Source of the DNA: Clavibacter sp. B3I6 | Lineage (GTDB): Bacteria; Actinomycetota; Actinomycetes; Actinomycetales; Microbacteriaceae | Length of the DNA stretch: 64,000 bases | Assembly: GCF_030816895.1 (NCBI RefSeq) | Contig: NZ_JAUSYL010000001.1 | Span: forward strand, 682,001-746,000 | Direction of reading: 5' to 3' | Shown here: positions 29,451-38,219 of the stretch, piece by piece | Layout: each line of letters opens with the position of its first letter | Numbering within the stretch: the first letter of the stretch is position 1 | The notes under the pieces: generated by a model | Databases searched by the model: none | What the model was told of the DNA's origin: nothing | What the model saw: only the letters and a program-made list of their open reading frames with translations | Translations under genes and position numbers: made by a program

Positions 29451-30420
29451 CGCGGTGCTCGGCGCCGCCGGGGTCGCGACGGGGGCGCGGGTCGACCGTC
29501 GCGTCCGTCACGGGCTCGCCCCGCAGCCGCGCGATGCGCTTGAGCGCCGCCTCGTGGCTCGTCGACTGCTCGCCCATCACGCGGCCGGCGACGCCGAGCA
29601 TGACGCGCGTCGACGCGAGCGCCGGCAGCGGGAACGGGCCGAACGACGCCTTGTCGAGGCCGAGCATCTCGCGGTAGCGCGGCTCGAGCGAGGCGACGGC
29701 GCCCGCGAAGAGCACGCGGTACGCCGGCAGCATCGAGGCCCGCAGCGGCGGCTCGCGGAGGAAGGAGATCGTCTCGCGGGTTCGCTCGTCGGCCCGGAGG
29801 AGGCCTTGGTCGTGGAAGGCGTCGATCTGGGCGTGCAGCTCGGCGTGCGAGCGCGGCGGCGCCTCGACCCCCATCAGCTCGCCGGCCTTGGCCCACTCGG
29901 CGACGTAGCGGTCCGGCCCGCCGGGGATGGGCGACCCCCACTGCAGGTGGGTGCTGAGGAAGGCGTCCGTGAACACGATGTGCACCCAGCTCAGCAGGTC
30001 GGGGTCGTTGGCGCTGTAGGGGCGCTCGACGCCGCGGCCGTCGACGAACGTGCCCTGCACCTTGCGGTGGTAGCCGCGGACGCGTCGGCTCACGTCGACG
30101 GCGGTGTCGCGGTCGCCGAACGAGGTCGTGACGACCCAGCGCACCGTGCCGGCGAGGCGGCCGAGCGGGTCCTCGCGGTAGCGGGACCAGTCGTGGACGC
30201 CGGCCATGGCGCCCGGGTGCAGCGTCTGCATGAGGAGGGCGCGGATCCCGGCGACGAGCGACGGCATGCCGCCGTGCACGGCCCACACCGCGGAGCCGGG
30301 ACCGAACCAGCCCTCGTCCTCGCCCTTCTCCAGGTCCTGGATCCACTGGGGCCGCCCCTCGGCATCCGCGGAGAACGTCTCCAGGATGTGGGACTTCCAG
30401 CGGTCCGCGAATCTGCTCAC
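29434..30420 (-). CDS. MpaB-type (DUF2236) oxygenase family protein
   Basis: About 328 residues. It matches the MpaB/Lcp-like DUF2236 family of haem-dependent putative oxygenases. Family blocks seen are WFGPGSAVWAVHGGMPSLVAGIRALLMQTLHPGAMAGVHDWSRYREDPLGRLAGT, VRGYHRKVQGT and LLSWVHIVFTDAFL, with His residues that could bind haem. The substrate is unknown. The start is set at GTG 30420, which is 7 bases after TAGGTT; a GTG at 30426 is too close to the promoter. Its stop lies inside a 13-bp tandem repeat, so the C-terminus may vary between strains. Confidence 0.87.
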   Translation of the reverse strand: MSRFADRWKSHILETFSADAEGRPQWIQDLEKGEDEGWFGPGSAVWAVHGGMPSLVAGIRALLMQTLHPGAMAGVHDWSRYREDPLGRLAGTVRWVVTTSFGDRDTAVDVSRRVRGYHRKVQGTFVDGRGVERPYSANDPDLLSWVHIVFTDAFLSTHLQWGSPIPGGPDRYVAEWAKAGELMGVEAPPRSHAELHAQIDAFHDQGLLRADERTRETISFLREPPLRASMLPAYRVLFAGAVASLEPRYREMLGLDKASFGPFPLPALASTRVMLGVAGRVMGEQSTSHEAALKRIARLRGEPVTDATVDPRPRRDPGGAEHRARPAA

Positions 30421-30427
30421 GTGCACG

Positions 30428-30433
30428 AACCTA
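30428..30433 (-). promoter_or_regulatory. -10 box of MpaB-like gene
   Basis: TAGGTT on the minus strand ends 7 bases before the GTG at 30420. Confidence 0.5.
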
Positions 30434-30555
30434 TCCCCCCGTCCGCGCCGTGAGGAGGCCCCCGCGCCCGGGATCGGGCACGGGGGCGTGACGGCTGGCT
30501 GAGGTCACCCCCGTGCGGGGGGCACGTCGCGACGGGCGATGCGCAGGCCGGACCG

Positions 30556-31089
30556 TCACACGTCGAGCAGGGCGACGAGGGCGGCCACCGTGCGGGCGTT
30601 CCGCGCCGTCACGGATGCGCCGAGCCCCCGCCAGAAGGCCGGCGGCACGCGCGAGGCGGAGACGCCGTCCGGGTGCCACGAGTACACGGCGCCGTCCCCC
30701 ACCGCGACGAGGTCCGGGGCGATCTCCGCGGCGGGCGGCGGGGCGGGCACCGGATCCAGCGGGCGGTCGAGGAAGGACACGAGCAGGCGCGAGGGGTCGT
30801 CCGCGACCGGGCCGAACGGGATGCCGGCCGCGATCCGGCGGAAGTCGTCCGCCGCCACGAGCTGGACGTCGGCCGTGACGCCCGTGGCGAGCCGCACGGC
30901 GTCCTCGATCGCCACCGCGGCCCCGCGTCCGCTCGGGCGGTCGTGGTCGACGACGGCGTTGCCGCTCCGCAGGTGGGTGCGGACGCCGCGGTAGCCGAGC
31001 CCCTCGAGCGCCGCCGTGAGGGCGGCCATGGGGACCTGCTTCGCGCGACCGACGTTGATCCCCCGCAGCAGCACGACCGACCGCTCCAC
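30556..31089 (-). CDS. DUF1697 protein
   Basis: About 177 residues. The N-terminus SVVLLRGINVGRAKQVPMAALTAALEGLGYRGVRTHLRSGNAVV is the defining DUF1697 signature (LRGINVGG...M..L...L...G...V.TYI.SGN). The rest (DDFRRIAAGIPF, then VYSWHPDGVSASRV, TARNARTVAALVALLD) also fits. These are cytoplasmic proteins of unknown function, common in actinobacteria. The start is a GTG with a GGGGAG site 9 bases upstream; a GTG at 31128 would add 13 residues without a ribosome site. Confidence 0.88.
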   Translation of the reverse strand: MERSVVLLRGINVGRAKQVPMAALTAALEGLGYRGVRTHLRSGNAVVDHDRPSGRGAAVAIEDAVRLATGVTADVQLVAADDFRRIAAGIPFGPVADDPSRLLVSFLDRPLDPVPAPPPAAEIAPDLVAVGDGAVYSWHPDGVSASRVPPAFWRGLGASVTARNARTVAALVALLDV

Positions 31090-31192
31090 CTGCCACCCGC
31101 TCCCCGGCGGCGCCGTCGCCGTCCGCACCAGTGTGGCGCGGTCCGGACGCGAGCGGTACCGCCGGGGCGCGAGCGGATGACGAGGCCGCGCC

Positions 31193-31915
31193 TCAGTCCC
31201 CGGACGGGCCGAACTGCTCGATGCGGATCGCGTCGCGGTCGACCCCCGCGTCGAGGAGGAGGCGCGTGGCCCCGCCCGCGAAGGCGGTGGATCCGCAGAC
31301 GAACGCGACGCCGGCGCCCGCGGCCAGTCCCGCCACCTCCTCGACCCGGAGCCGCCCGAAGCCGCGCGCGCCGTGCCGCTCGCGCGTCGTCGCCACGAGC
31401 GCCCCCGCGGTCTCGAGCTCCGCGCGGCACGGGACGTCGGCCGCCGTGCGCGCCGAGACGGCCGCCCGGACGAGGTGCGGGACGCCGAGGTGCCGGGCGT
31501 GCCGGACCATGGACACGAGCGGCACCGCGCCGGTCCCCCCGCCGAGCGCGACGGCGGGGGTCGCGCCGTCCCAGACGAAGAAGCCCCCGATGGGCAGCCG
31601 CATCTCGATCTCGTCGCCCACCTCCGCGATGTCCGCGAAGAACCCGCTGACCTCGCCGTCCTCGTAGCGCTCGATCAGCAGCTCGACGCCCGGCTCGTGC
31701 GGCGCGGAGAGGATCGAGTACGAGCGCTGGGCCGTGTAGCCGTCCTCCGCGCGCAGCCGGACGACGCAGTGCTGTCCGGGCAGGTGCGGGATCCGGTCGG
31801 GCACGTCGAAGCGCACCAGGACCGTCATGGGCGTCGGGTGCTCGAGCGCCGCGATGGTCGCCGTCCGCCACTCGCCCCCGACCGAGGCGGGGACCGCGGG
31901 CACGGGCACGGGCAC
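31193..31915 (-). CDS. FAD-dependent ferredoxin-reductase-like oxidoreductase
   Basis: 240-residue flavin/NAD(P)H reductase. The FAD domain has RSYSILSAPHEPGVELLIERYEDGEVSGFF (residues about 73-102; RxYS-type flavin motif). The NAD(P) domain has ALGGGTGAVPLVSMVRHA and ends in VCGSTAFAGGATRLLLDAG and the family C-terminus IRIEQFGPSG. It has no iron-sulfur domain. The start is one of three consecutive GTG codons; the first is taken. It follows the molybdenum oxidoreductase gene by 8 bases, so the flavoprotein is probably its electron-transfer partner. Confidence 0.88.
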   Translation of the reverse strand: MPVPVPAVPASVGGEWRTATIAALEHPTPMTVLVRFDVPDRIPHLPGQHCVVRLRAEDGYTAQRSYSILSAPHEPGVELLIERYEDGEVSGFFADIAEVGDEIEMRLPIGGFFVWDGATPAVALGGGTGAVPLVSMVRHARHLGVPHLVRAAVSARTAADVPCRAELETAGALVATTRERHGARGFGRLRVEEVAGLAAGAGVAFVCGSTAFAGGATRLLLDAGVDRDAIRIEQFGPSGD

Positions 31916-31923
31916 GGGCGCGC

Positions 31924-32539
31924 TCAGCGGTCGCCCTGGTAGCGCTGCTCGCGCCAGGGGTCGCCGCGGTCGTGGTAGCCGTTGCGCTCCCAGAAGCCCT
32001 GCTGGTCGTGGTCGAGGAGCGTGAGGCGGGCGATCCACTTCGCGCTCTTCCAGAAGTAGAGGTGCGGCACGAGGAGGCGGGCGGGACCGCCGTGGTCCGC
32101 GGCGAGGGGCCGCCCGTCGGCCTCGAACGCGATCCAGGCGCGGCCGCCGCGGACGTCGTCGAGCGGGAGGTTCGTGGTGTAGCCCGAGTGCGAGGTCGCG
32201 AGCACGAAGCGCGCCTCGGGCAGCGGTCCGGCCGCGTCGAGGAGGGTGTCGACGCTGACGCCGGCGAAGCGCGTGTCGAGCCGGGTCCAGGTGGTGACGC
32301 AGTGGATGTCGCCCGCGTACTCGGACCGGGGCAGCGCGTGCGCCTCGTCCCAGTCCCACGCGGTGGGGCGCTCCACGAGGCCGTCGACCGCGATCGACCA
32401 GCGCGACGCGGGGAGGTTCGGCACGGCCTCGGCCGTGAGGACGGGCCAGCCGCCCTCGGTGTCGTACTGGCCGGGCGGCAGACGGTCGGCCGCGCCCTTG
32501 CCGGGGGCGGCCGACGAAGCCGCGGGTGATGCCGGTCAT
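31924..32539 (-). pseudogene. sulfite-oxidase-like molybdenum oxidoreductase, frameshifted
   Basis: The intact family member would have 204 residues. The ATG at 32539 has an AGGAGG site and starts MTGITRGFVGRP, then the frame is lost. Removing one base in the five-G run at 32503-32507 restores RPGKGAADRLPPGQYDTEGG and joins the downstream frame. The latter contains SRWSIAVDGLVERP, the molybdenum-ligand Cys80 in IHCVTTWTR, HSGYTTNLPL, and PHLYFWKSAKW. The span is 3n+1 bases long, as expected for one inserted base. It pairs with the flavin reductase downstream. It may be a real pseudogene or a sequencing error. Confidence 0.85.
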
Positions 32540-32597
32540 GGGCGCCTCCTGCTGGGGCGGATCGGGGACGGGGGTCGCGTCCATCATGCCGCGCGGG

Positions 32598-33131
32598 TCA
32601 GCCGACGGACGGGTCGGACACGGACGCGACCGCGGGGGCCGACATCATCGCGACCGCGTGCAGGCCGTCGTCGTCGACCAGCTCCCCGACCCGGGCGAAG
32701 CCGAGCCTCACGTGGAAGGCGAGCGACCCCGGGTTGGGCGGCAGCGTGTTGACCTCGCACGTGACGGCGGCGCGGCCGGTGCGGCGGGCCTCCGCGAACA
32801 CGCGGGCGTAGAGCACCTGGCCGAGCCGGAGCCCGCGGTGCCCGTCCGCGACGACGATGCGGTCGACGTACAGGCCGTCGGCGCCGCGCTCCTCGAACCA
32901 GCGGTAGTTGGCGCTGTCGTACGCGCCGCCCGGCTGCATCGCGAGGAGCATGCCGAGGGGCGCGGCGTCCGGCGCGTCGGCGTCGACCACGGCGATCGCG
33001 AGGTCGGCGTGCGCGAGCACCGCGCCGAGCGACGCGGCGTCCATGGGCGGGACCGCGGGCACGGCGGCGTTGTTGAGCGGCACCATCCAGTCGAGGTCGG
33101 CGGGCACGAGGTCGCGGGTGGCGGGGGTCAC
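32598..33131 (-). CDS. GNAT-family N-acetyltransferase
   Basis: 177-residue acetyltransferase fold. DLVPADLDWMVPLNNAAVPAVPPMD starts the domain. Strand 4 and the acetyl-CoA loop read LYVDRIVVADGHRGLRLGQVLYARVFAEAR (residues about 90-119), with the R/Q-x-x-G-x-G/A-type pattern slightly altered. VTCEVNTLPPNPGSLAFHVRLGF is the motif B region. The acceptor substrate is unknown. The start GTG lies 6 bases after TACCCT, the leaderless arrangement. Only 36 bp separate it from the divergent metallophosphoesterase gene. Confidence 0.88.
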   Translation of the reverse strand: MTPATRDLVPADLDWMVPLNNAAVPAVPPMDAASLGAVLAHADLAIAVVDADAPDAAPLGMLLAMQPGGAYDSANYRWFEERGADGLYVDRIVVADGHRGLRLGQVLYARVFAEARRTGRAAVTCEVNTLPPNPGSLAFHVRLGFARVGELVDDDGLHAVAMMSAPAVASVSDPSVG

Positions 33132-33137
33132 GGATCG

Positions 33138-33143
33138 AGGGTA
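33138..33143 (-). promoter_or_regulatory. -10 box of GNAT gene
   Basis: TACCCT on the minus strand ends 6 bases before the GTG at 33131. Confidence 0.5.
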
Positions 33144-33154
33144 CGGGAGCCGCG

Positions 33155-33160
33155 TACCGT
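33155..33160 (+). promoter_or_regulatory. -10 box of metallophosphoesterase gene
   Basis: TACCGT ends 7 bases before the GTG at 33168. Confidence 0.5.
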
Positions 33161-33167
33161 GGGAGGC

Positions 33168-33674
33168 GTGACCGCATCGCTCGTGCTCCTCAGCGACACC
33201 CACCTCCCGAAGCGGGCCCGGGACCTGCCGCAGGCGCTCTGGCGCGCGATCGACGCGGCCGACGTCGTGGTGCACGCGGGCGACTGGGTCGACGAGCCCG
33301 CCCTCGATGCGCTCGAGGCCCGCTCCGCCCGGCTCCTCGCGTGCTGGGGCAACAACGATCCGGCGGGGCTGCGGGCGCGGCTGCCGGAGACGGCGCGCGC
33401 GACGATCGAGGGGATCCGGTTCGCCGTCACGCACGAGACGGGTGCGTCGACGGGCCGCGAGCGGCGGATGGACGGGGCGTTCCCCGCGACCGACGTGCTG
33501 GTCTTCGGGCACAGCCACATCCCCTGGGACACCGTGACGCCCGAGGGCCTGCGGCTCCTCAACCCCGGCTCCCCCACCGACCGGCGCCGCCAGCCCGACT
33601 TCACCTGGATGACCGCGACGGCCGACGCGGGGCGGCTCGACGTGGAGCTGCACCGCTCGGCCACGCGCGACTAG
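33168..33674 (+). CDS. YfcE/MJ0936-type metallophosphoesterase
   Basis: 168-residue calcineurin-like phosphodiesterase of the small YfcE group. Metal-binding motifs appear in order: LLSDTHLPK (D-x-H, residues about 7-15), VVHAGDWVD (GD), CWGNND (GNxD), VTHE (H) and GHSHIPW (GHSH). All expected ligands are present, so the enzyme should be active on phosphodiesters; the natural substrate is unknown. The GTG is 7 bases after TACCGT, and the GGGAGG before it is too close to be a normal ribosome site, so a leaderless transcript is preferred. Confidence 0.92.
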   Translation: MTASLVLLSDTHLPKRARDLPQALWRAIDAADVVVHAGDWVDEPALDALEARSARLLACWGNNDPAGLRARLPETARATIEGIRFAVTHETGASTGRERRMDGAFPATDVLVFGHSHIPWDTVTPEGLRLLNPGSPTDRRRQPDFTWMTATADAGRLDVELHRSATRD

Positions 33675-33677
33675 CCG

Positions 33678-34923
33678 CTACGCGGCGGGCGCTCCCGGCA
33701 CCGGACCGTCGGCGCGGCCGCAGAAGTCGAGGATCGCGCCCTCGAGCACGTCGGCGAGCCGCCGGATGGAGGCGACCTCGGCCCACTCCTCGTCCGCGTG
33801 CGCCCCGCCGCCCGTGACGCCGAGGAGGATGCACGGGATCCCGGCCTCCTGCACGAGGCCGGCGTCGGTCCAGAAGGGCTCCCCGCGGTGCGCGACGGGT
33901 GCGCCCGTGATCCGCGCGCCGCTGTCGAGCACGGCGCGCGCCAGCGGACCCTCGACGTCGGCCTCGAAGGCCGCCCGGGCCACGAGGACCACGAGCTCGG
34001 CGTCCATGTCAGGGGTGCGGGCCGCGACGGCGTCGAGCGCGGCGCGGAGGCCCGCCTCCACGGCGGCGGGCGACTCGCCCGGCAGGAAGCGCCGCTCGAC
34101 CGTGAGCACGCAGGAGTCGGCCACGGTCGCCGCGTCCGACCCGCCGTGGATCCGGGACACGCGCACCGCGCCCGACCCGAGGAGCGGGTGGAGGGGCCCC
34201 GCGGCGAGGCGCTCGGCGAGCGCGTCCAGCTCGCGGAGCACCAGGACCGCGTGCGCGACGGCGTCCACGCCCTGCTCCGGCATGGACCCGTGCGCCGCGC
34301 GCCCGCGCAGCCGGATCTCGTACCAGCCGAACCCGCGGTGGGCGACGATCGCCTCCGACTGGCTGGGCTCGGAGATCACGGCGCCGTCGACGCGCGTGCC
34401 GTCGGCGGCCAGGGCGCGCAGCGCCTCCTCGGTGCCGATGCTCCCGAACTCCTCGTCGGCGACGAGGGCGAGCACGACGTCGCCGCGCGTCCCCGTGCGC
34501 CCGGGCCCGGTCGGCGGCGACCATCATCGCGGCGAGGCCCGCCTTCATGTCGAATGAACCGCGGCCGAGGAGCCGGCCGTCCTCGACGCGGGGCCGCAGG
34601 CCGCCGCGCTCCGGGTCGCCGGGCGGGACGGTGTCGAGGTGGCCGTCGAGGAGGATCGTGCGGCCTCCGCCCGTGCCGCGCGCCGTCGCGAGCACGGTCG
34701 GGCGGCCGGGGGACGTCTCCAGCACGCGCACCTCGAAGCCGCGGGCACGGAGCCAGGCGGCGGCGTGCGCGGCGATCGCGGCCTCCCCCGCGGCGCCCGG
34801 CACCAGGTCGGGGTTGGTCGAGTCGATGCGGATCAGCTCCGCGGCGAGGTCGACGGGGTCCACGAGCCCGGCGGGGTCGGCGAGGACGTCCTCGGCGGCG
34901 GGCTCGAGGTCCAGGCCGCTCAC
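33678..34923 (-). pseudogene. M20-family metallopeptidase (ArgE/DapE type), frameshifted
   Basis: The restored protein would have 414 residues. The N-terminal frame (GTG 34923) has DLAAELIRIDSTNPD, the zinc-ligand His in DGHLDTVPPG, and GSFDMKAGLAAMM with the bridging Asp. The C-terminal frame has LVADEEFGSIG with the catalytic Glu pair, the dimerisation domain, and GGGAHADEEWAEV with the last zinc-ligand His. They join if one base is removed from the four-C run at 34491-34494, giving RAHGTRGDVVLALVADEE. The length is 3n+1. Its GTG overlaps the stop of the upstream gene (GTGA). If intact it would hydrolyse an N-acyl amino acid or dipeptide. Confidence 0.87.
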
Positions 34924-35282
34924 GCGCGCGGCGGGAGGTCGTCGGCGGGCAGCACGGGGACGGGCCCGTCGGCGTCGTCGAGGAGGCGGAGCGCGCTCTG
35001 CGGCACCACGACCCGGCGGCCGGCCGTGCCGTCGTCGACGTCGTCGTCCGAGCCGAGCTCCACCACCCAGGCGCGGCCGCGCGCGGTCGGCGCCGGGCTC
35101 ACGCTGCGCAGGCCGTCGGAGGCGGAGGCGACCACGAGGCCCACGGGCTCGCCGTCGAGCGCGGGGTCGCCCGTCGCAGCGGCGCCGTCGAGGATCACGA
35201 CCACGGCCCCGACCCCGATCGCGTGCGACTCCGCGCCGCCCCGGTCGTCCTCGGATCCGTCCCGGCCGCGTCTCATCCACAT
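34920..35282 (-). CDS. unknown protein upstream of M20 peptidase
   Basis: 120-residue soluble acidic protein. IGVGAVVVILDGAAA and DGEPVGLVVASASDGLRSV look like two beta strands each, and RGRAWVVELG and RRVVVPQSALRLLDD like a second pair, so a small beta-rich fold is likely. No family is recognised. The stop overlaps the M20 start (GTGA), so the two are translationally coupled. A GACGAT hexamer ends 6 bases before the ATG and could be a weak -10. An ATG two codons downstream is also possible. Confidence 0.65.
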   Translation of the reverse strand: MWMRRGRDGSEDDRGGAESHAIGVGAVVVILDGAAATGDPALDGEPVGLVVASASDGLRSVSPAPTARGRAWVVELGSDDDVDDGTAGRRVVVPQSALRLLDDADGPVPVLPADDLPPRA

Positions 35283-35437
35283 GCCCCCATCGTCCCATCG
35301 GGCGCCCCCGCGGCGGCTCCGACGCGCGGCCCGCGACGCCGACCGCGGATGCGCCCCTGCCGCCCGGTGCCGCCCGCCGCACGGCCGACGCCCGGTCGAC
35401 GTCGCTAGCGTGGGGATCCCACCGACAAGGAGTCCGC

Positions 35438-36368
35438 GTGCCCCGTCCCACCGACATCATCATCAGCCCGCTCGACGGGAAGCGCGCCGTCGTCACCGGC
35501 GGGCAACAGCGGCCTCGGCCTCGAGACCGCGCGGCGTCTGGCGGCGGCCGGCGCGTCCGTGGTCCTCACGTCGCGCGACCCGGAGCGCGGCGAGGACGCG
35601 GCCGGCGCCATCCGCGACCGCCACCCCGGGGTGCACGTGGAGGTCGGATCCCTCGACCTCGCCGACCTCGCCTCCGTGCGCGCCTTCGCCGACCGGGAGG
35701 TCGCGCGCGGGCCGATCGACATCCTGGTCGACAACGCGGGCGTCATGGCGCCGCCGGACCGACGCGAGACGCGCGACGGCTTCGAGATCCAGCTCGGCAC
35801 GAACCACCTCGGCCACTTCGCGCTGACCGGCCTGCTCCTGCCGGCGCTGCGCGCGGCCGAGGCGCCCCGCGTCGTCGTCGTCTCGAGCCTCGCGCACTGG
35901 ATGGGCCGCATCGCGTTCGGCGACCTGCAGTCCGAGCGTCGCTACAGCCCCTGGGCGGCCTACGGGCAGGCGAAGCTCGCGAACCTCCTCTTCATGCGCC
36001 GCCTGCAGTCGCTCTCCGACGAGCGGGGCTGGGGACTCACGGCCGCGGCCGCGCACCCCGGCGTCACCTCCACGAACCTCGCGAAGAACGGACCCGGATC
36101 GGGTCCCCGGGGCGTCGCCAGCGACCTGGCCGCCAGGTTCGGCCCGGCGGCCATGGGCCAGGACGTGCGCGTGGGCGCCCTCCCGCAGATCCAGGCCGCG
36201 ACCGGCCTCGGCGTGCACCCGGGCGACTACTACGGCCCCGCGGGCCCCGGCGGCATGAGCGGCATGCCGCACCTCGCGGCGTCGAGCCCGTGGTCGAGGG
36301 ACCCGGAGCTCGCCCGCCGCCTCTGGGACGCGTCCGAGCAGCTGACCGGGGTCGTCTACCCCGCCTAG
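35438..36368 (+). pseudogene. short-chain dehydrogenase/reductase, frameshifted
   Basis: The restored protein would have 309 residues. The GTG at 35438 has an AAGGAG site and the N-terminus reads DGKRAVVTGG before the frame is lost. Removing one base from the GGG at 35501-35503 gives TGGNSGLGLETARRLAAAGA, the SDR cofactor motif, joined to the downstream frame. The latter has DILVDNAGVM (NAG motif), the catalytic Ser in VVVSSLAHW, and YGQAKLANLLF (YxxxK). The long insert after SSLAHWMGRI resembles retinol-dehydrogenase/oxidoreductase-type SDRs. The span is 3n+1 bases long. Confidence 0.87.
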
Positions 36369-36390
36369 CCCGCGACCGACGCGGGGCCGA

Positions 36391-36415
36391 TGCGCCCGGG
36401 TCGCACCCGGGCGCA
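36391..36415 (+). terminator. hairpin after the SDR gene
   Basis: A perfect 11-bp stem (36391-36401 with 36405-36415) with a 3-base loop followed by TT ends 5 bases before the -10 box of the next gene. Confidence 0.6.
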
Positions 36416-36420
36416 TTCCC

Positions 36421-36426
36421 TATGGT
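36421..36426 (+). promoter_or_regulatory. -10 box of first acyl-CoA ligase gene
   Basis: TATGGT ends 6 bases before the ATG at 36433. Confidence 0.5.
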
Positions 36427-36432
36427 GGGGGC

Positions 36433-38121
36433 ATGAGCATCGACGCCGACCGCCCCTGGGTACGCAGCTACGCGGACGGGGTGTCGGCCGACATCCCTCC
36501 CGTCATCGGATCCCTCGTCGACATGGTCGAGCGCTCCATCCAGCGGCACTCCCGGGCCGTCGCCCTCGAGTTCTTCGGCCGCGAGACGACCTACCGCGAG
36601 ATGGGCGACCAGATCGCCCGCGCCGCCGAGGGCCTGCGCGGGCTGGGCGTGCGGAAGGGCGACCGCGTCGCGCTCGTCCTGCCGAACTGCCCGCAGCACA
36701 TCGTAGCGTTCTACGCGGTGCTCCGGCTCGGCGCGATCGTCGTGGAGCACAACCCGCTCTACACGCCGCGCGAGCTCCGCCACCAGTTCGAGGACCACGG
36801 CGCGCGCGTCGTGATCGCGTGGAACACGGTCGTCGGCACCATCCAGGACATGCCGCGCGACGTGCCCGTCGACACCGTCGTCTCCGTCGATCTGACCGCC
36901 GCGATGCCGCTCGCGACCCGCCTGAAGCTGCGCCTGCCGATCCCCGCCGCGCGCCGCGCCCGCGCGGCCATCACGGCGCCCGTCTCCGGCACGGTCACCT
37001 GGGAGGAGCTCGTCTCCCACCGCCGCATCGCCTCCTCGCGCCCTCGTCCCGAGCTCGACGACACGGCGATCCTCCAGTACACGAGCGGCACGACCGCCAC
37101 TCCCAAGGGCGCGATCCTCACCCACCGCAACCTGCACGCCAACGCCATGCAGGGCCGCGCGTGGGTGCCGGGCCTCGCGGACGGCGGCGAGACCGTCTAC
37201 GGCGTCCTCCCCATGTTCCACGCCTACGGCCTCACGCTCTGCCTCACCTTCGCCATGGCCATCGGCGCGCGCCTCGTGCTCTTCCCCAAGTTCGACGTGG
37301 ACCTCGTCCTCGCCGCCGCCCGGAAGCACCCGCCGACGTTCCTGCCCGCCGTCCCGCCCATCTACGAGCGGCTCGCGCGCGGCGCGAAGGAGAAGGGGGT
37401 CGACCTCACGGGCGTCCGGTTCTCCATCTCCGGCGCCATGAACCTGCCCGTCTCCACCGTCCAGCTGTGGGAGGACCTCACGGGCGGCTACCTCGTGGAG
37501 GGCTACGGCCTCACCGAGACCTCGCCGGTCGCGCTCGGCAACCCCATCGGCCCGTCGCGCCGACCGGGCACGGTCGGCGTCCCGTTCCCGAGCACCGAGG
37601 TGCGCGTGGTGGACCCCGAGGACCCGACGGTCGACCGGGCCGCCGGCGAGGAGGGCGAGCTGCTCATCCGCGGGCCGCAGGTGTTCCAGGGCTACTGGCG
37701 CCGCCCCGACGAGACGCGCGCGGCGCTCCTCGACGGCGGCTGGTTCCGGACGGGCGACATCGTGCGCGTCGACGCCGACGGCTTCACCACCATCGTCGAC
37801 CGGATGAAGGAGCTCATCATCACGGGCGGCTTCAACGTCTCCCCCAGCGAGGTGGAGGACGCGGTCCGTGACGCCCCCGGCGTCCAGTCCGTCGCGGTCG
37901 TCGGCCTGCCGTCCGCGAACGGCGGCGAGGACGTGACCGCCGCGGTCGTCCTGGAGCCCGGCGCGACGCTCGACGAGGCCGCCATCCGCGAGTACTGCCG
38001 CACCCATCTCGCCGCCTACAAGGTGCCGCGCCGCGTCGTGCAGGTGGACGCCCTGCCCACGTCGCTCATCGGCAAGGTCCTCCGCCGCCAGGTGCGCGAG
38101 GACCTCCAGCGCGAAGGCTGA
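36433..38121 (+). CDS. long-chain fatty acid-CoA ligase (FadD type), copy 1
   Basis: 562-residue AMP-forming ligase activating fatty acids to acyl-CoA through acyl-AMP. The ATP loop YTSGTTATPKG is at about 216-226. The acyl-binding/ATP motif YGLTETSP follows, then the hinge DRMKELIITGGFNVSPSEVE and the C-terminal catalytic Lys in LIGKVLRRQ. The A5 region and N-terminus match a paralogue at 41326, of identical length. It is predicted leaderless. The neighbours (SDRs, FAD oxidoreductase, SRPBCC) suggest a lipid-modification role rather than general beta-oxidation. Confidence 0.93.
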   Translation: MSIDADRPWVRSYADGVSADIPPVIGSLVDMVERSIQRHSRAVALEFFGRETTYREMGDQIARAAEGLRGLGVRKGDRVALVLPNCPQHIVAFYAVLRLGAIVVEHNPLYTPRELRHQFEDHGARVVIAWNTVVGTIQDMPRDVPVDTVVSVDLTAAMPLATRLKLRLPIPAARRARAAITAPVSGTVTWEELVSHRRIASSRPRPELDDTAILQYTSGTTATPKGAILTHRNLHANAMQGRAWVPGLADGGETVYGVLPMFHAYGLTLCLTFAMAIGARLVLFPKFDVDLVLAAARKHPPTFLPAVPPIYERLARGAKEKGVDLTGVRFSISGAMNLPVSTVQLWEDLTGGYLVEGYGLTETSPVALGNPIGPSRRPGTVGVPFPSTEVRVVDPEDPTVDRAAGEEGELLIRGPQVFQGYWRRPDETRAALLDGGWFRTGDIVRVDADGFTTIVDRMKELIITGGFNVSPSEVEDAVRDAPGVQSVAVVGLPSANGGEDVTAAVVLEPGATLDEAAIREYCRTHLAAYKVPRRVVQVDALPTSLIGKVLRRQVREDLQREG

Positions 38122-38219
38122 CCGCCGCCTGGCAGGTCGCGCCGTCGGGCGGCCCGGCGGGGCGCGGCGGCCCTACGGTGGAGGAGCACGTTTCGTGCAC
38201 CAACCATCGAAGGAGCGCC

